Source of the DNA: Candidatus Bacteroides intestinavium
Lineage (GTDB): Bacteria > Bacteroidota > Bacteroidia > Bacteroidales > Bacteroidaceae
Direction: 5' to 3'
Assembly (NCBI GenBank): GCA_019118325.1
Contig: DWZE01000045.1
Coordinates: 1 to 36,477, forward strand
Length of the DNA stretch: 36,477 bases
Within the stretch, counting starts at the first letter, position 1; every line of letters begins with the position of its first letter. The position numbers were made by a program, and so were the translations under genes. The notes beneath the pieces are model-generated. The model was not told the DNA's origin. It ran no database searches and worked only from the letters and a program-made list of their open reading frames with translations. Of this stretch, positions 24,466 to 32,202 are shown piece after piece.

Positions 24466-25638
24466 TTACAGGGCCAGTTCGTAGATGGCCCGCGTGTCCT
24501 GCCGGGTCAGTTTCACGTAGTTGCCCACCAGTTCGCCCTTGTTGCGGTGCAGGCCTTCCACCAGCCGGTCGATGTCGGGCCGGTCGATGCCCAGTTCGTG
24601 GAAGGTAGTAGGCAGGCCCAGGTAGCGGAAGAAGTGTTTCAGGCGGCTGACGGCGGTCATGGCCATGTCCTCTATCGGTTCGACGGCCGGGGCCTGGAAG
24701 ACGCGTTCGGCCAGTTGGGCCACCTTCTCCGGATGGTGTTCGGCCATGAAGGTCATCCAGGCCGGGACAATCACTGCCAGTCCGGCGCCGTGGGTCACGT
24801 TGTACAGGGCACTGACCTCATGCTCCAGGTAGTGCGAGGCCCAGTCTTCCTCGCAGCCCACTCCGCAGGTTCCGTTGTGTGCAATCATGCCACACCACAT
24901 CAGGTTGGCACGCGCCCCGTAGTTGTGGGGATCTTGTTTCACCCGATAGGCTTCCTTGATGATGGCCGTCAGTGTGGCCTCGCACAGGCGGTCGCCGATT
25001 TCCACGTCCGTCGTGTTGGTGAAGTAGCGTTCAAAGATGTGTATCATCATGTCGCAGATGCCGCAGGCTGTCTGGAAGGGCGGCAGGGTGAAGGTCAGTT
25101 CCGGGTTCAGGATGGAGAAGACCGGGCGCAACACGCCGGGCACCCGCAGGCTGAGTTTCTGCAAGGTCTCCGTGTGGGTGATGACCGAGTTGCCGGAGCC
25201 TTCGCTGCCCGATGCGGGGATGGTCAGCACCACGCCCACTTTCAGGGCTTGTTTCACTTCGGCCTTGCCGATGAAGAAATCCCAGAAGTCACCATCGTAA
25301 AGCACGCCGGCTGCTATGGCTTTGGCCGTGTCTATGACGGAACCTCCCCCGACGGCCAGCAGCATGTCCGCTTTTTCGCGCCGGCAGAGGTCGATGCCTT
25401 CATACACGTAGGTATCCGTGGGGTTGGGCAGCACGCCGCCCATTTCGCAGAAGGAGAGTCCGGCTTCCTTTAAGGAATCTTTCACCCGGTCCAGCAAGCC
25501 GCTGCGCACCACGGAGCCTCCCCCGTACACAATCAGGACTTTGCTGGCTCCCTGTTTCCGGGCCAGTGTGCCGGTCTGCGTTTCGGTACCCCTGCCGAAC
25601 ACAAATTCGGTAGGGCTGTAGAATACGAAATTGTTCAT
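24466..25638 (-). CDS. Iron-containing (YqhD/BDH-type) alcohol dehydrogenase
   Basis: This 390-residue NAD(P)H-dependent dehydrogenase of the group III iron-alcohol dehydrogenase family reduces aldehydes such as butyraldehyde or methylglyoxal-type toxic aldehydes. The cofactor-binding GGGSVIDTAK is at residues 97-106. The metal ligands are D196 and H200 (CDMMIHIFE), H269 (ASHYLEHE) and H283 (THGAG), matching the YqhD spacing. Length and motifs fit the butanol-dehydrogenase/YqhD subgroup. It lies 126 bases downstream of the inositol-lipid operon in the same direction and might be read through from it. That spacer contains GATTAGT-like repeats and no strong terminator. Confidence 0.93.
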   Translation of the reverse strand: MNNFVFYSPTEFVFGRGTETQTGTLARKQGASKVLIVYGGGSVVRSGLLDRVKDSLKEAGLSFCEMGGVLPNPTDTYVYEGIDLCRREKADMLLAVGGGSVIDTAKAIAAGVLYDGDFWDFFIGKAEVKQALKVGVVLTIPASGSEGSGNSVITHTETLQKLSLRVPGVLRPVFSILNPELTFTLPPFQTACGICDMMIHIFERYFTNTTDVEIGDRLCEATLTAIIKEAYRVKQDPHNYGARANLMWCGMIAHNGTCGVGCEEDWASHYLEHEVSALYNVTHGAGLAVIVPAWMTFMAEHHPEKVAQLAERVFQAPAVEPIEDMAMTAVSRLKHFFRYLGLPTTFHELGIDRPDIDRLVEGLHRNKGELVGNYVKLTRQDTRAIYELAL

Positions 25639-25764
25639 AGTTCAGTAGATGATAATTTAGCAGTGATTAATGTTCGGCGATTAGTGGCGAGCGATTAGTC
25701 AAGCATTCAGCGGAAGCCTGCCAATCACTCGTCACCAGCCCCCCATCACTAAAACAAATTCCTA
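25639..25764. repeat. Intergenic GATTAGT/AATCACT repeat stretch
   Basis: The spacer contains several copies of GTGATTAAT, CGATTAGTGG and CGATTAGTC, and on the other side AATCACTCGTCAC and CATCAC, an imperfect dispersed repeat of the sort seen between Bacteroides genes. There is no gene. It is too irregular to call an attachment site or terminator. Confidence 0.4.
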
Positions 25765-26733
25765 TTAATAGATGTGCCTGTCCAGTTCGTGCCGTTCCTT
25801 GGGAGTGGCGATGTAGCGGGCATACCGGTAGAAGAAGCGCCGGAAGCAGCCCCATTTCAGCAGGCCCTTCTCGAAAATCAGCATGCCTGCCAAGGCACAT
25901 GTGATGCCCAGCAACACATCGATGATGTAGTGATGTCCGGAATAGATGGCCGTCCACCAGATGCCCACCATGATGAAGGCGAAGACAATCTTCAGCCACT
26001 TGGCACAACGTCCGATACAGGCATAGGCCAGAGCCACCACCATGTAGGCGGCATGCAGGGAGGGTATGGCTGCGAACACGTTGGCATTGCGGCCATAGAT
26101 GGAGTGGAAAATCTGGCAGCCCAGGAGCTCGTCGAAGCGGCCTAAGCCGGCCACATTGCCCGGGGTGTCCAGGATGGGGTCGAAGCCATAGTTCATGGCA
26201 TACCAGGGCGGAGCGGCGGGATGGATGTAATAGCCGGCGAAGCCTATCAGGTTGACGAACAGGAAAGCGATGGAGAAGCGCAGGTAAAGCTGCCGTTTTC
26301 CTTTCAGGTAGAGCCAGATGCCGAATGCGATGGGAACAGGGACCCAGCACAGATAGAATATACCGGCCATGAAGTCGGCTATCGTGCAGTGATGGGCGGC
26401 AAAGAACTCACACGGAATGAGTGTCTGGCCTCCGACGGTGATGCCGAAGAGGGATTTCTCGGCGTCGTACAGGCCTTGCACGTCAATAGGATTTACCTCG
26501 AAGTTCGGATAGACGCGCATCCAGTCGTAGCAGATGGCAAACAGGATGAACGGCAGCAGGGCAACGGCCAGCTTGCGGGCAGCCGGTCCTATATAGAATA
26601 GAAACAGGAACAGTCCCGCTATCAGGAAGTGGTCCGTCCGTAGGCCGATGAATATTTCCACCAGACACAGGTAGGCAAGCATGGGTAGGGTGGCCCACAA
26701 GGCTTCTTTGAACGTAGGGAATGGTTTGCTCAT
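25765..26733 (-). CDS. PAP2/AUR1-like membrane protein, candidate inositol phosphorylceramide synthase
   Basis: This 322-residue polytopic membrane protein of the PAP2 superfamily has the motifs PAAPPW (172-177), PSLHAA (224-229, catalytic H226) and SGHHYIID (265-272, giving H268xxxD272), arranged as in fungal AUR1 inositol-phosphorylceramide synthases rather than in soluble acid phosphatases. In the inositol-lipid cluster of B. thetaiotaomicron (BT_1522-1526, from memory) the corresponding gene is assigned to head-group transfer from phosphatidylinositol to a dihydroceramide. It is the last gene of the operon, 10 bases after the phosphatidyltransferase. Activity is inferred from family and context. 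A lipid phosphatase is the alternative. Confidence 0.88.
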   Translation of the reverse strand: MSKPFPTFKEALWATLPMLAYLCLVEIFIGLRTDHFLIAGLFLFLFYIGPAARKLAVALLPFILFAICYDWMRVYPNFEVNPIDVQGLYDAEKSLFGITVGGQTLIPCEFFAAHHCTIADFMAGIFYLCWVPVPIAFGIWLYLKGKRQLYLRFSIAFLFVNLIGFAGYYIHPAAPPWYAMNYGFDPILDTPGNVAGLGRFDELLGCQIFHSIYGRNANVFAAIPSLHAAYMVVALAYACIGRCAKWLKIVFAFIMVGIWWTAIYSGHHYIIDVLLGITCALAGMLIFEKGLLKWGCFRRFFYRYARYIATPKERHELDRHIY

Positions 26734-26743
26734 GTGTGGCGTA

Positions 26744-27394
26744 TTATTTCTGGTTCAGCAATCTGTAACAATGTTTGATGCGTACGAAGGCCGTCCAGTT
26801 GGCCAGGATGGCGATGAGGACCTGGGGGGCTATCAGCAGATACAAGGGGTCGAAAGACGTGCAACCGGCAAAGATGCCGCAGCAGATGGCACCGACCGCC
26901 GTCAGGACCACACGCTCGGGGCGCTGCATCAGTCCGACCTTGCATTCCAGGCCCAGGCCTTCAGCCCTTGCCCTGACATAACTCACCATGAGCGAGCCGA
27001 TGAGAGCCAGGAAGGTGATGACGCTTCCCCACAAATAGCCTTGCAAGATGAGGTAGAAGAAGATGCCGAACAAGGTGAACAGCTCGCTGTAGCGATCCAG
27101 TACCGAGTCGTACAGGGCACCGAACGTGGAAGACATATTGCCCACGCGGGCCACCCGGCCGTCCATCATGTCAAACAGTCCGGCGAACAGGATGATGCCG
27201 CCCGCCCAGCCCACATATGCCGGATGGCCCGGCGCCTGGATGGCACCATAGAGGAGAACACCTGCGGCGACGATGTTCAGTACGAGGCCTGTGGTCGTGA
27301 TGAAATTGGGCGTGATGCCGATGCGTATCATGCCGTGCACGAGCGGATTGATGATTTTGTAGATCAATTTCTGTAGATAGTCTCTGTAGTTCAT
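26744..27394 (-). CDS. CDP-alcohol phosphatidyltransferase, probable phosphatidylinositol-phosphate synthase
   Basis: This 216-residue membrane enzyme has about six helices and the full CDP-alcohol phosphotransferase signature: D75xxD78-G-xx-A-R83, eight residues, G92-xxx-D96-xxx-D100, which binds divalent metal and CDP-diacylglycerol. In this operon the expected acceptor is inositol-phosphate, giving phosphatidylinositol-phosphate. Phosphatidylglycerol-phosphate or archaetidyl-type acceptors are possible from sequence alone. The start codon overlaps the GtrA stop as ATGA (27391-27394), so the two are translationally coupled. The PAP2 gene follows after 10 bases. Confidence 0.92.
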   Translation of the reverse strand: MNYRDYLQKLIYKIINPLVHGMIRIGITPNFITTTGLVLNIVAAGVLLYGAIQAPGHPAYVGWAGGIILFAGLFDMMDGRVARVGNMSSTFGALYDSVLDRYSELFTLFGIFFYLILQGYLWGSVITFLALIGSLMVSYVRARAEGLGLECKVGLMQRPERVVLTAVGAICCGIFAGCTSFDPLYLLIAPQVLIAILANWTAFVRIKHCYRLLNQK

Positions 27395-27885
27395 AAGTGT
27401 CTGTTTTTGTTTTCAAGATAATGTTGCCAGAAGTGCTTGAGGTCGTGATTGCGATACACGAATACCCGCTGCATCTGGTAGTTCCATAAGAATCCCACCA
27501 GCAGGGCCACAACGATTTTGGCCGGGATGAAGACATTGTCCACGTAATGTCCCAGCCATTCGGTCAGCCGGGGCAATCCGGTCAGCCATTCGGTCAGTGC
27601 GAACGTGCCCCACGTATTGAGCAGGATGCTGCCTGTCCACACGGCCAGGTATTTCACTGCTACATACCGTTTCTTGCACCCGTCCGTCCGGAATACCCAC
27701 TTGTAGTTGACGGCACAGTTGACAATACCTCCGATGACCGAGCCCAGGAAAGTGGCATACAGGTAGAAGAATCCCAAAGCCTTGGCCAGGAATATGGTCA
27801 TCAGAAAATCGACCAGACTGGCAACCTGCGCCGAAATTTGGGCTTTCAGGAAAATCCATACCGCTCCTTGGCTTTTCTTTTTCAT
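27391..27885 (-). CDS. GtrA-family membrane protein
   Basis: This 164-residue protein has four hydrophobic segments (about 13-38, 40-62, 80-105, 125-145) and the GtrA signature, including [12 protein letters not shown], an [10 protein letters not shown] turn and a C-terminal [24 protein letters not shown]. GtrA proteins help move isoprenoid-linked sugars or other lipid-linked groups across membranes. Here it may flip an inositol lipid or a precursor. The start at 27885 is preferred because it overlaps the upstream stop as ATGA. An ATG 12 bases further upstream and longer frames are possible. Its downstream ATGA overlap couples it to the phosphatidyltransferase. Confidence 0.88.
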   Translation of the reverse strand: MKKKSQGAVWIFLKAQISAQVASLVDFLMTIFLAKALGFFYLYATFLGSVIGGIVNCAVNYKWVFRTDGCKKRYVAVKYLAVWTGSILLNTWGTFALTEWLTGLPRLTEWLGHYVDNVFIPAKIVVALLVGFLWNYQMQRVFVYRNHDLKHFWQHYLENKNRHL

Positions 27886-28352
27886 TGCATCCACCATCGC
27901 ACTCCGATTAAGACTGCAAATCCATAGATGCCGGCCAGAATGTCGTCCATCATCACGCCGATGCCTCCCGGCAGTTGCTCCATTTTCCGGATGCCCAAAG
28001 GCTTCCATATATCCAGCAGGCGGAACAGGGCAAAGGCTCCCGCCGCATAGCCCCAGTGTCCGGCCGGTGCCGCCAGCAGGGCCAGCCAGGTGCCTACCAT
28101 CTCGTCCACCACCACGCGTGACGGGTCATCCCCCCAGTAGGGAGTCAGGCGGTTGGTAGCCCAGACACCTGCCACGGTAAACAATAATATTAGTAAGACA
28201 AGGGAAGGCAGATAAAGGGTAGGGGCCACTTGGGATACTCCGTACCAGATGAGCACGGCTACCAGTGCGCCGGCTGTTCCTGGCGCCACGGGTGAGAAGC
28301 CGGAGCCAAATCCGGTAGCAATCAGCGTGGGAAAGAAAGGAGGGGCTTTCAT
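27882..28352 (-). CDS. PgpA-like phosphatase, candidate phosphatidylinositol-phosphate phosphatase
   Basis: This 156-residue membrane protein has phosphatidylglycerophosphatase A family motifs: GFGSGFSPVAPGTAG near the N-terminus, DDPSRVVVDEMVGTW, FRLLDIWKP and LPGGIGVMMDDILAG. PgpA enzymes remove the phosphate of phosphatidylglycerol-phosphate. In this operon the natural reading is dephosphorylation of phosphatidylinositol-phosphate to phosphatidylinositol. Whether it also serves phosphatidylglycerol synthesis cannot be told. The start at 28352 is chosen because the longer frame adds a basic, cysteine-containing extension absent from the family. It lies 92 bases after the inositol-phosphate synthase and is coupled by ATGA to GtrA. 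Confidence 0.9.
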   Translation of the reverse strand: MKAPPFFPTLIATGFGSGFSPVAPGTAGALVAVLIWYGVSQVAPTLYLPSLVLLILLFTVAGVWATNRLTPYWGDDPSRVVVDEMVGTWLALLAAPAGHWGYAAGAFALFRLLDIWKPLGIRKMEQLPGGIGVMMDDILAGIYGFAVLIGVRWWMQ

Positions 28353-28444
28353 TGGCGACAAACAGTAAGAAATGGCAAGACGGCAAAAACTGGATGCTCT
28401 TTGCCGACTTGCCATTAGGTAGGGATGATTGTATGATTTTGTAA

Positions 28445-29740
28445 TTAATCCAAATAGCTGGGTGCTTCTTCACCAATCATTCCGCGGAGAGTCTGCTTCA
28501 CCATTCTCCACTGCGTGAACAGGTCGTGAACGGGCTGGTGTTCGAAGTCGTGCATCGGACTCTTGCAGAAGAACGACAACCACGTCTGGATGCCGCACAT
28601 GTTGGCGCGCTGTGCCAGGTCGCTGAACAATACCAGGTCGAGGGCAATAGGTGCGGCCAGGATGGAGTCGCGGCAGAGGAAGTTCACCTTGATCTGCATC
28701 GGATAGTTCATCCAGCCGAAGATGTCGATGTTGTCCCATGCTTCCTTGTTGTCCTTACGCGGCGGGTAGTAGTTGATGCGCACTTTGTGATATACGTTGC
28801 CGTAGAGTTCGGGGAATTTTTCGGGTTCGAAGATGTTGTCGATCACAGACAATTTGCTGACCTCTTTCGTCTTGAAGTTCTCGGGCTGGTCCAGCACTTC
28901 GCCGTCGCGGTTGCCCAGGATGTTGGTCGAGAACCAGCCGCTGACGCCCAGCATACGCGTTTTGAACATCGGGGCCAGGACGGTCTTCATCAGCGTCTGT
29001 CCGCTCTTGAAGTCTTTGCCGGCGATAGGCACGTTCATCTTCTGCGAGAATTCCCACATGGCGGGCGTGTCCACGCAGAGGTTGGGGGCACCCATGATGA
29101 AGGGGGCGCCTTCGGCGATGGCTGCATAGGCGTAGCACATGCTCGGCGAGATGACTTCCGTGTTGTTTTCCTTCATGGCCTTTTCCAGGGCAGCCAGCGA
29201 CTTGTGTTCCTCACACAGGGGAACATAAATCTCCGTGCTTGCAGCCCAGAGGACTACGACGCGGTCGCAGTGGTTGGCAGCCTTGAAGTTGCGGATATCT
29301 TCCCGCAGTTGCTCCACCATGTCCCAGCGGGTAGCTGCATTTTTAATATGTGTGCCGTTCAGTCGTTTGGCAAAGTTGTGGTCGAAGGCAGCAGTCATGG
29401 GCTTGATGGCTTGCAACTCATCTTTCACCAGATTCAGGTCCTTTTCCTTCAGCACCTCTGCATACATGGCTGCATCGTAGGCATTGTCCGGGAAAATATC
29501 CCATCCGCCGAAGATGATGTCTTTCAAGTCGGCCAGAGGAACGATATCTTTGATGCGTTTCTCTTCGCCATTTTGCATGCGCATGGTGGCCATTTGCGTA
29601 ATGGAACCTATTGGTTGGGCCAAGCCTTTGCGGGCAGCCAGCACACCCGTTATCATGGTGGTTGCAACAGCACCACCCACGCCGACTACCAACACACCCA
29701 GATGTCCGGTGGCCGGTTTAATGTTTTCTCTCATTGCCAT
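28445..29740 (-). CDS. myo-inositol-3-phosphate synthase
   Basis: This cytoplasmic NAD-dependent enzyme cyclises glucose-6-phosphate to inositol-3-phosphate, the entry step of inositol-lipid synthesis. It is 431 residues long. The Rossmann motif is VGVGGAVATT (near 20-29), and conserved blocks include LWAASTEIYVP, GAPNLCVDTPAM, AGKDFKSGQT with the active-site lysine region, and NFLCRDSILAAPIALDLV. The first ATG of MAMREN is taken; the second (MREN) would shorten it by two residues. It is the first gene of the five-gene operon, with a TAATTTTG -7 element about 31 bases upstream. The assignment is secure. Confidence 0.96.
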   Translation of the reverse strand: MAMRENIKPATGHLGVLVVGVGGAVATTMITGVLAARKGLAQPIGSITQMATMRMQNGEEKRIKDIVPLADLKDIIFGGWDIFPDNAYDAAMYAEVLKEKDLNLVKDELQAIKPMTAAFDHNFAKRLNGTHIKNAATRWDMVEQLREDIRNFKAANHCDRVVVLWAASTEIYVPLCEEHKSLAALEKAMKENNTEVISPSMCYAYAAIAEGAPFIMGAPNLCVDTPAMWEFSQKMNVPIAGKDFKSGQTLMKTVLAPMFKTRMLGVSGWFSTNILGNRDGEVLDQPENFKTKEVSKLSVIDNIFEPEKFPELYGNVYHKVRINYYPPRKDNKEAWDNIDIFGWMNYPMQIKVNFLCRDSILAAPIALDLVLFSDLAQRANMCGIQTWLSFFCKSPMHDFEHQPVHDLFTQWRMVKQTLRGMIGEEAPSYLD

Positions 29741-29771
29741 TATTTTATAGATTAAGAATTTAAAAAGTGCC

Positions 29772-29779
29772 CAAAATTA
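29772..29779 (-). promoter_or_regulatory. Promoter -7 element of the inositol-lipid operon
   Basis: On the minus strand this reads TAATTTTG, an exact TAnnTTTG match, 31 bases upstream of the inositol-phosphate synthase start. The surrounding sequence is very AT-rich. No exact TTTG -33 box is seen at the correct spacing. Confidence 0.55.
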
Positions 29780-29905
29780 GGGTATTTTTTCCAAAGGCAT
29801 TTCCCTTTTTCTTTGAAAAAGCGCTTTGTTAACAAGATTTAAATCAAGAGAGGCCTGATAGGGCTTATTTTTGGTCTGAATTTCCTATGGCTGGCTGTCT
29901 TATGA

Positions 29906-29943
29906 AAAGCGGCGAAGCATTTTCACACATGCTCCGCCGCTTT
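29906..29943 (-). terminator. Terminator of the RNase G gene
   Basis: The arms AAAGCGGCG (29906-29914) and CGCCGCTTT (29935-29943) pair perfectly, with inner AGCAT/ATGCT pairing. It begins 2 bases after the RNase G stop codon and is followed on the minus strand by TTTTCAT. Confidence 0.85.
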
Positions 29944-29945
29944 CA

Positions 29946-31520
29946 TCATTTGATTTCGATTTCTTCCTTCATGTCTATCTCTTCGCCATGAGTGTCGTAG
30001 AAGACATATTGCAGAAACGCGAGTTTCTGGTTGGGAATAATCTTGATGCCTAATCCGTATTTCATCTGCCATTTGCGCTTCAGGGACATGATGCCCTGGT
30101 TGACGTAGGCGGCGATATACGGGTGGATGTGTAGTGAGAATTTCTTTATCTTCAACTTGTTTACCAGGTAGTCGATTTTGCTCTCCAGCGTATCGGTGAA
30201 AAGGATGGAAGGTTTGATGGTTCCCTTTCCAAAGCAGGTGGGACAGGTTTCCTCCGTATTGACGTCCATGGCCGGGCGTACGCGTTGGCGGGTGATCTGC
30301 ATCAGCCCGAATTTGCTCAACGGCAGGATGTTGTGTCTTGCCCTGTCTTTCTGCATGTTCTGGCACATACGTTCGTACAGCTTCTGGCGGTTTTCGGCCA
30401 GGTTCATGTCGATGAAGTCCACGACGATGATGCCTCCCATGTCCCTCAGTCTCAACTGGCGTGCCAGTTCGTCGGCGGCTCCCAGGTTTACCTCCAGTGC
30501 GTTGGCCTCCTGCCCGTTGGCATTCTTGGTGCGGTTTCCGCTGTTCACGTCCACGACGTGAAGCGCCTCAGTATGCTCAATAATCAGGTAGGCACCACTT
30601 TTATAGGAAACGGTCCGTCCGAACGAGGACTTGATTTGCTTGGTGATGCCGAAATTGTCAAAGATGGGAAGCTTGCCTTTATACAGCTTTACGATATCGG
30701 CCCGTTCGGGGGCGATGAGGGTGACGTAGTCCTTGATTTCGTGGAATACGGCCTCGTTGTTCACGTGTATGCTCTCGAACGAGGGGTTGAACAAGTCGCG
30801 CAGCAAGCCTACGGCACGGCTCGTCTCTTCGTAAATCAGCGTGGGGAATTTCGTGGCTTTCTGGATTTTCACCACGGCGTCTTCCCAGTGTTTGACCAGT
30901 ACTTTAAGCTCTCCGTCGAGTTCGGCCACGCGCTTGCCTTCGGCCACCGTGCGGACGATGACGCCGAAGTTCTTGGGCTTGATGCTCATGAGCAACTGCT
31001 TCAGGCGTGCCCGTTCTTCGCTCGACTTAATTTTTTGCGATACGGAAACCTTGTCGTTGAAAGGGATGAGTACCAGGTATCTTCCGGCAAAGGATAGTTC
31101 GGAAGTCAGGCGCGGCCCTTTGGTCGAGATGGGTTCCTTGACGATTTGCACCACCACTTCCTGTCCCACCTTCAGGGTGTTGGACACGGTGCCGTCCTTT
31201 TCCAGGTCCGGCAGGATGGCGGCTTTGCTGATGGGGTTTAGTTTTTTCTTGTCGCTTAAAGTCTGCTTTACGTATTTTTCCAGCGAGTTGAATTGGGGAC
31301 CTAAGTCCTGGTAGTGAAGAAAAGCGTCTTTCTCATAACCCACGTCCACGAAGCAGGCATTCAGGCCCGGCATCAGCTTGCGGATGCGGCCCAGGTACAT
31401 GTTGCCCACGGAGAAGGAGATGTTCCTTCCCTCGCTTTGGAGTTCCACCAGGCTCTTGTCTTCCAGCAAGGCGATGGTGACTTCTTTGGGCTGTACGTCT
31501 ACAACGAGTTCGTTTGTCAC
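29946..31520 (-). CDS. rng: Ribonuclease E/G family endoribonuclease (RNase G)
   Basis: This single-strand-specific endoribonuclease takes part in 5' processing of 16S rRNA and in mRNA decay. At 524 residues it is RNase G size, without the long RNase E scaffold tail. It has an N-terminal S1 RNA-binding domain (about 38-140, VGNMYLGRIRKLMPGLNACFVDVG region), a DNase-I-like catalytic domain with metal-binding aspartates D324 (VVDVNSG) and D368 (IIVVDFIDM), and the zinc-link CPTC (426-429). It lies downstream of HU and the COX24-type mini-gene. Its own leader contains a run of nine cytosines (coding strand) about 45 bases before the start, which might affect translation. Confidence 0.96.
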   Translation of the reverse strand: MTNELVVDVQPKEVTIALLEDKSLVELQSEGRNISFSVGNMYLGRIRKLMPGLNACFVDVGYEKDAFLHYQDLGPQFNSLEKYVKQTLSDKKKLNPISKAAILPDLEKDGTVSNTLKVGQEVVVQIVKEPISTKGPRLTSELSFAGRYLVLIPFNDKVSVSQKIKSSEERARLKQLLMSIKPKNFGVIVRTVAEGKRVAELDGELKVLVKHWEDAVVKIQKATKFPTLIYEETSRAVGLLRDLFNPSFESIHVNNEAVFHEIKDYVTLIAPERADIVKLYKGKLPIFDNFGITKQIKSSFGRTVSYKSGAYLIIEHTEALHVVDVNSGNRTKNANGQEANALEVNLGAADELARQLRLRDMGGIIVVDFIDMNLAENRQKLYERMCQNMQKDRARHNILPLSKFGLMQITRQRVRPAMDVNTEETCPTCFGKGTIKPSILFTDTLESKIDYLVNKLKIKKFSLHIHPYIAAYVNQGIMSLKRKWQMKYGLGIKIIPNQKLAFLQYVFYDTHGEEIDMKEEIEIK

Positions 31521-31561
31521 AATAATTCTACGCTTTAAATGAATCTTTCAGGCTATACCCC

Positions 31562-31571
31562 CGGGGGGGGG
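31562..31571 (-). repeat. G9/C9 homopolymer in the rng leader
   Basis: The plus strand carries five cytosines followed by nine guanines, ending at 31571, in otherwise AT-rich leader sequence 42-51 bases upstream of the rng start. On the rng strand it is C9G5, and it is flanked by a short GGGGCTGCCCC hairpin. Tracts of this length are prone to slippage in replication and in sequencing. Confidence 0.6.
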
Positions 31572-31593
31572 CAGCCCCTGTTGCTTCTTAAAC

Positions 31594-31638
31594 AAAGAAC
31601 AAACCCGCGGGATGTGTTTCTCCACAAGTTTGTTCTTT
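31594..31638 (-). terminator. Hairpin downstream of the COX24-type gene
   Basis: The perfect 11-base inverted repeat AAAGAACAAAC (31594-31604) / GTTTGTTCTTT (31628-31638) lies 22 bases past the mini-gene stop on the minus strand. It is followed there by TTTGTTTAAG. It probably ends or attenuates the HU/COX24 transcript before rng, since the stem is complete but the T-tract is short. Confidence 0.65.
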
Positions 31639-31660
31639 ATTTGGTCTGTCAGACTAAGAT

Positions 31661-31753
31661 TTACTTTTTGCTTTTGTGTCTGTTCTTTCTCAGTCTTTTC
31701 TTACGCTTGTGCGTTGACATTTTATGTCTTTTTTTCTTCTTACCGCTTGGCAT
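31661..31753 (-). CDS. AURKAIP1/COX24-domain mini-protein
   Basis: This 30-residue, extremely basic peptide begins MPSGKKKKRHKMSTHKRKKR and ends with RKNRHKSKK. More than half of its residues are Lys, Arg or His. The KMSTHKRKKRLRKNRH core matches the AURKAIP1/COX24 motif found in mitochondrial small-subunit protein mS38 and in a set of tiny proteins annotated in Bacteroidota. A ribosome-associated role is therefore plausible. It is too short for most gene finders. It starts 36 bases downstream of the HU stop, which suggests cotranscription with HU, and a strong hairpin follows. Coding status rests on this motif and the clean start and stop. Confidence 0.85.
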   Translation of the reverse strand: MPSGKKKKRHKMSTHKRKKRLRKNRHKSKK

Positions 31754-31789
31754 AGTTCTTAAAATTTTATGGGTTAATACTAATGTTTA

Positions 31790-32065
31790 TTATTTTTTCA
31801 CTGACAGGGTGAAAGTCTTGGCAGGTTTGAAGGCCGGGATGTTATGTTCCGGAATGATGATAGTGGTGTTTTTGGAAATGTTCCGGGCCGTCTTTTGGGC
31901 TCTTTTCTTCACGATGAAACTACCAAATCCGCGGAGGTACACATTTTCGTCTTTTGCCAAAGATGTCTTGACTGCTTCCATGAACGCTTCAACGGTTGCC
32001 AGTACTGTGACCTTGTCAATTCCGGTGTTCTTTGTAATCTCGTTTACAATATCAGCTTTAGTCAT
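31790..32065 (-). CDS. HU-family DNA-binding protein
   Basis: This 91-residue nucleoid protein of the HU/IHF family binds and bends DNA as a dimer. It has the expected N-terminal helices (MTKADIVNEITKNTG), the GFGSF turn (47-51), and a beta-arm (about 53-75) with RN followed by a tip lacking the usual proline motif in its standard RNPxT form (it reads RNISKNTTII). It ends FKPAKTFTLSVKK. The arm difference could affect DNA bending or specificity. It is preceded by a TATATTTG -7 element and followed by the COX24-type mini-gene. HU and IHF subtypes cannot be separated with confidence. Confidence 0.94.
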   Translation of the reverse strand: MTKADIVNEITKNTGIDKVTVLATVEAFMEAVKTSLAKDENVYLRGFGSFIVKKRAQKTARNISKNTTIIIPEHNIPAFKPAKTFTLSVKK

Positions 32066-32116
32066 TTTCTTATAAAAAAAAGATTGTTACTAATGGGTTC
32101 CTAATTTTTTGGACTG

Positions 32117-32124
32117 CAAATATA
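32117..32124 (-). promoter_or_regulatory. Promoter -7 element for HU
   Basis: On the minus strand this is TATATTTG, matching TAnnTTTG, 51 bases upstream of the HU start. A TTTTTCAG lies about 20 bases further upstream in the -33 region. The leader is AT-rich. Confidence 0.6.
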
Positions 32125-32202
32125 TAGCTTTTCCACGGCTCTGAAAAATATATTTCAGACTATTTTTGCAAAAAGTATTCAGATTAGGTTTTATTAGCCT
32201 GA

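Noticed and set aside
25639..25764. Attachment site or origin-like repeat
   Set aside because: The GATTAGT-like units are irregular, short and lack symmetry or associated recombinase genes. They look like an ordinary dispersed intergenic repeat.
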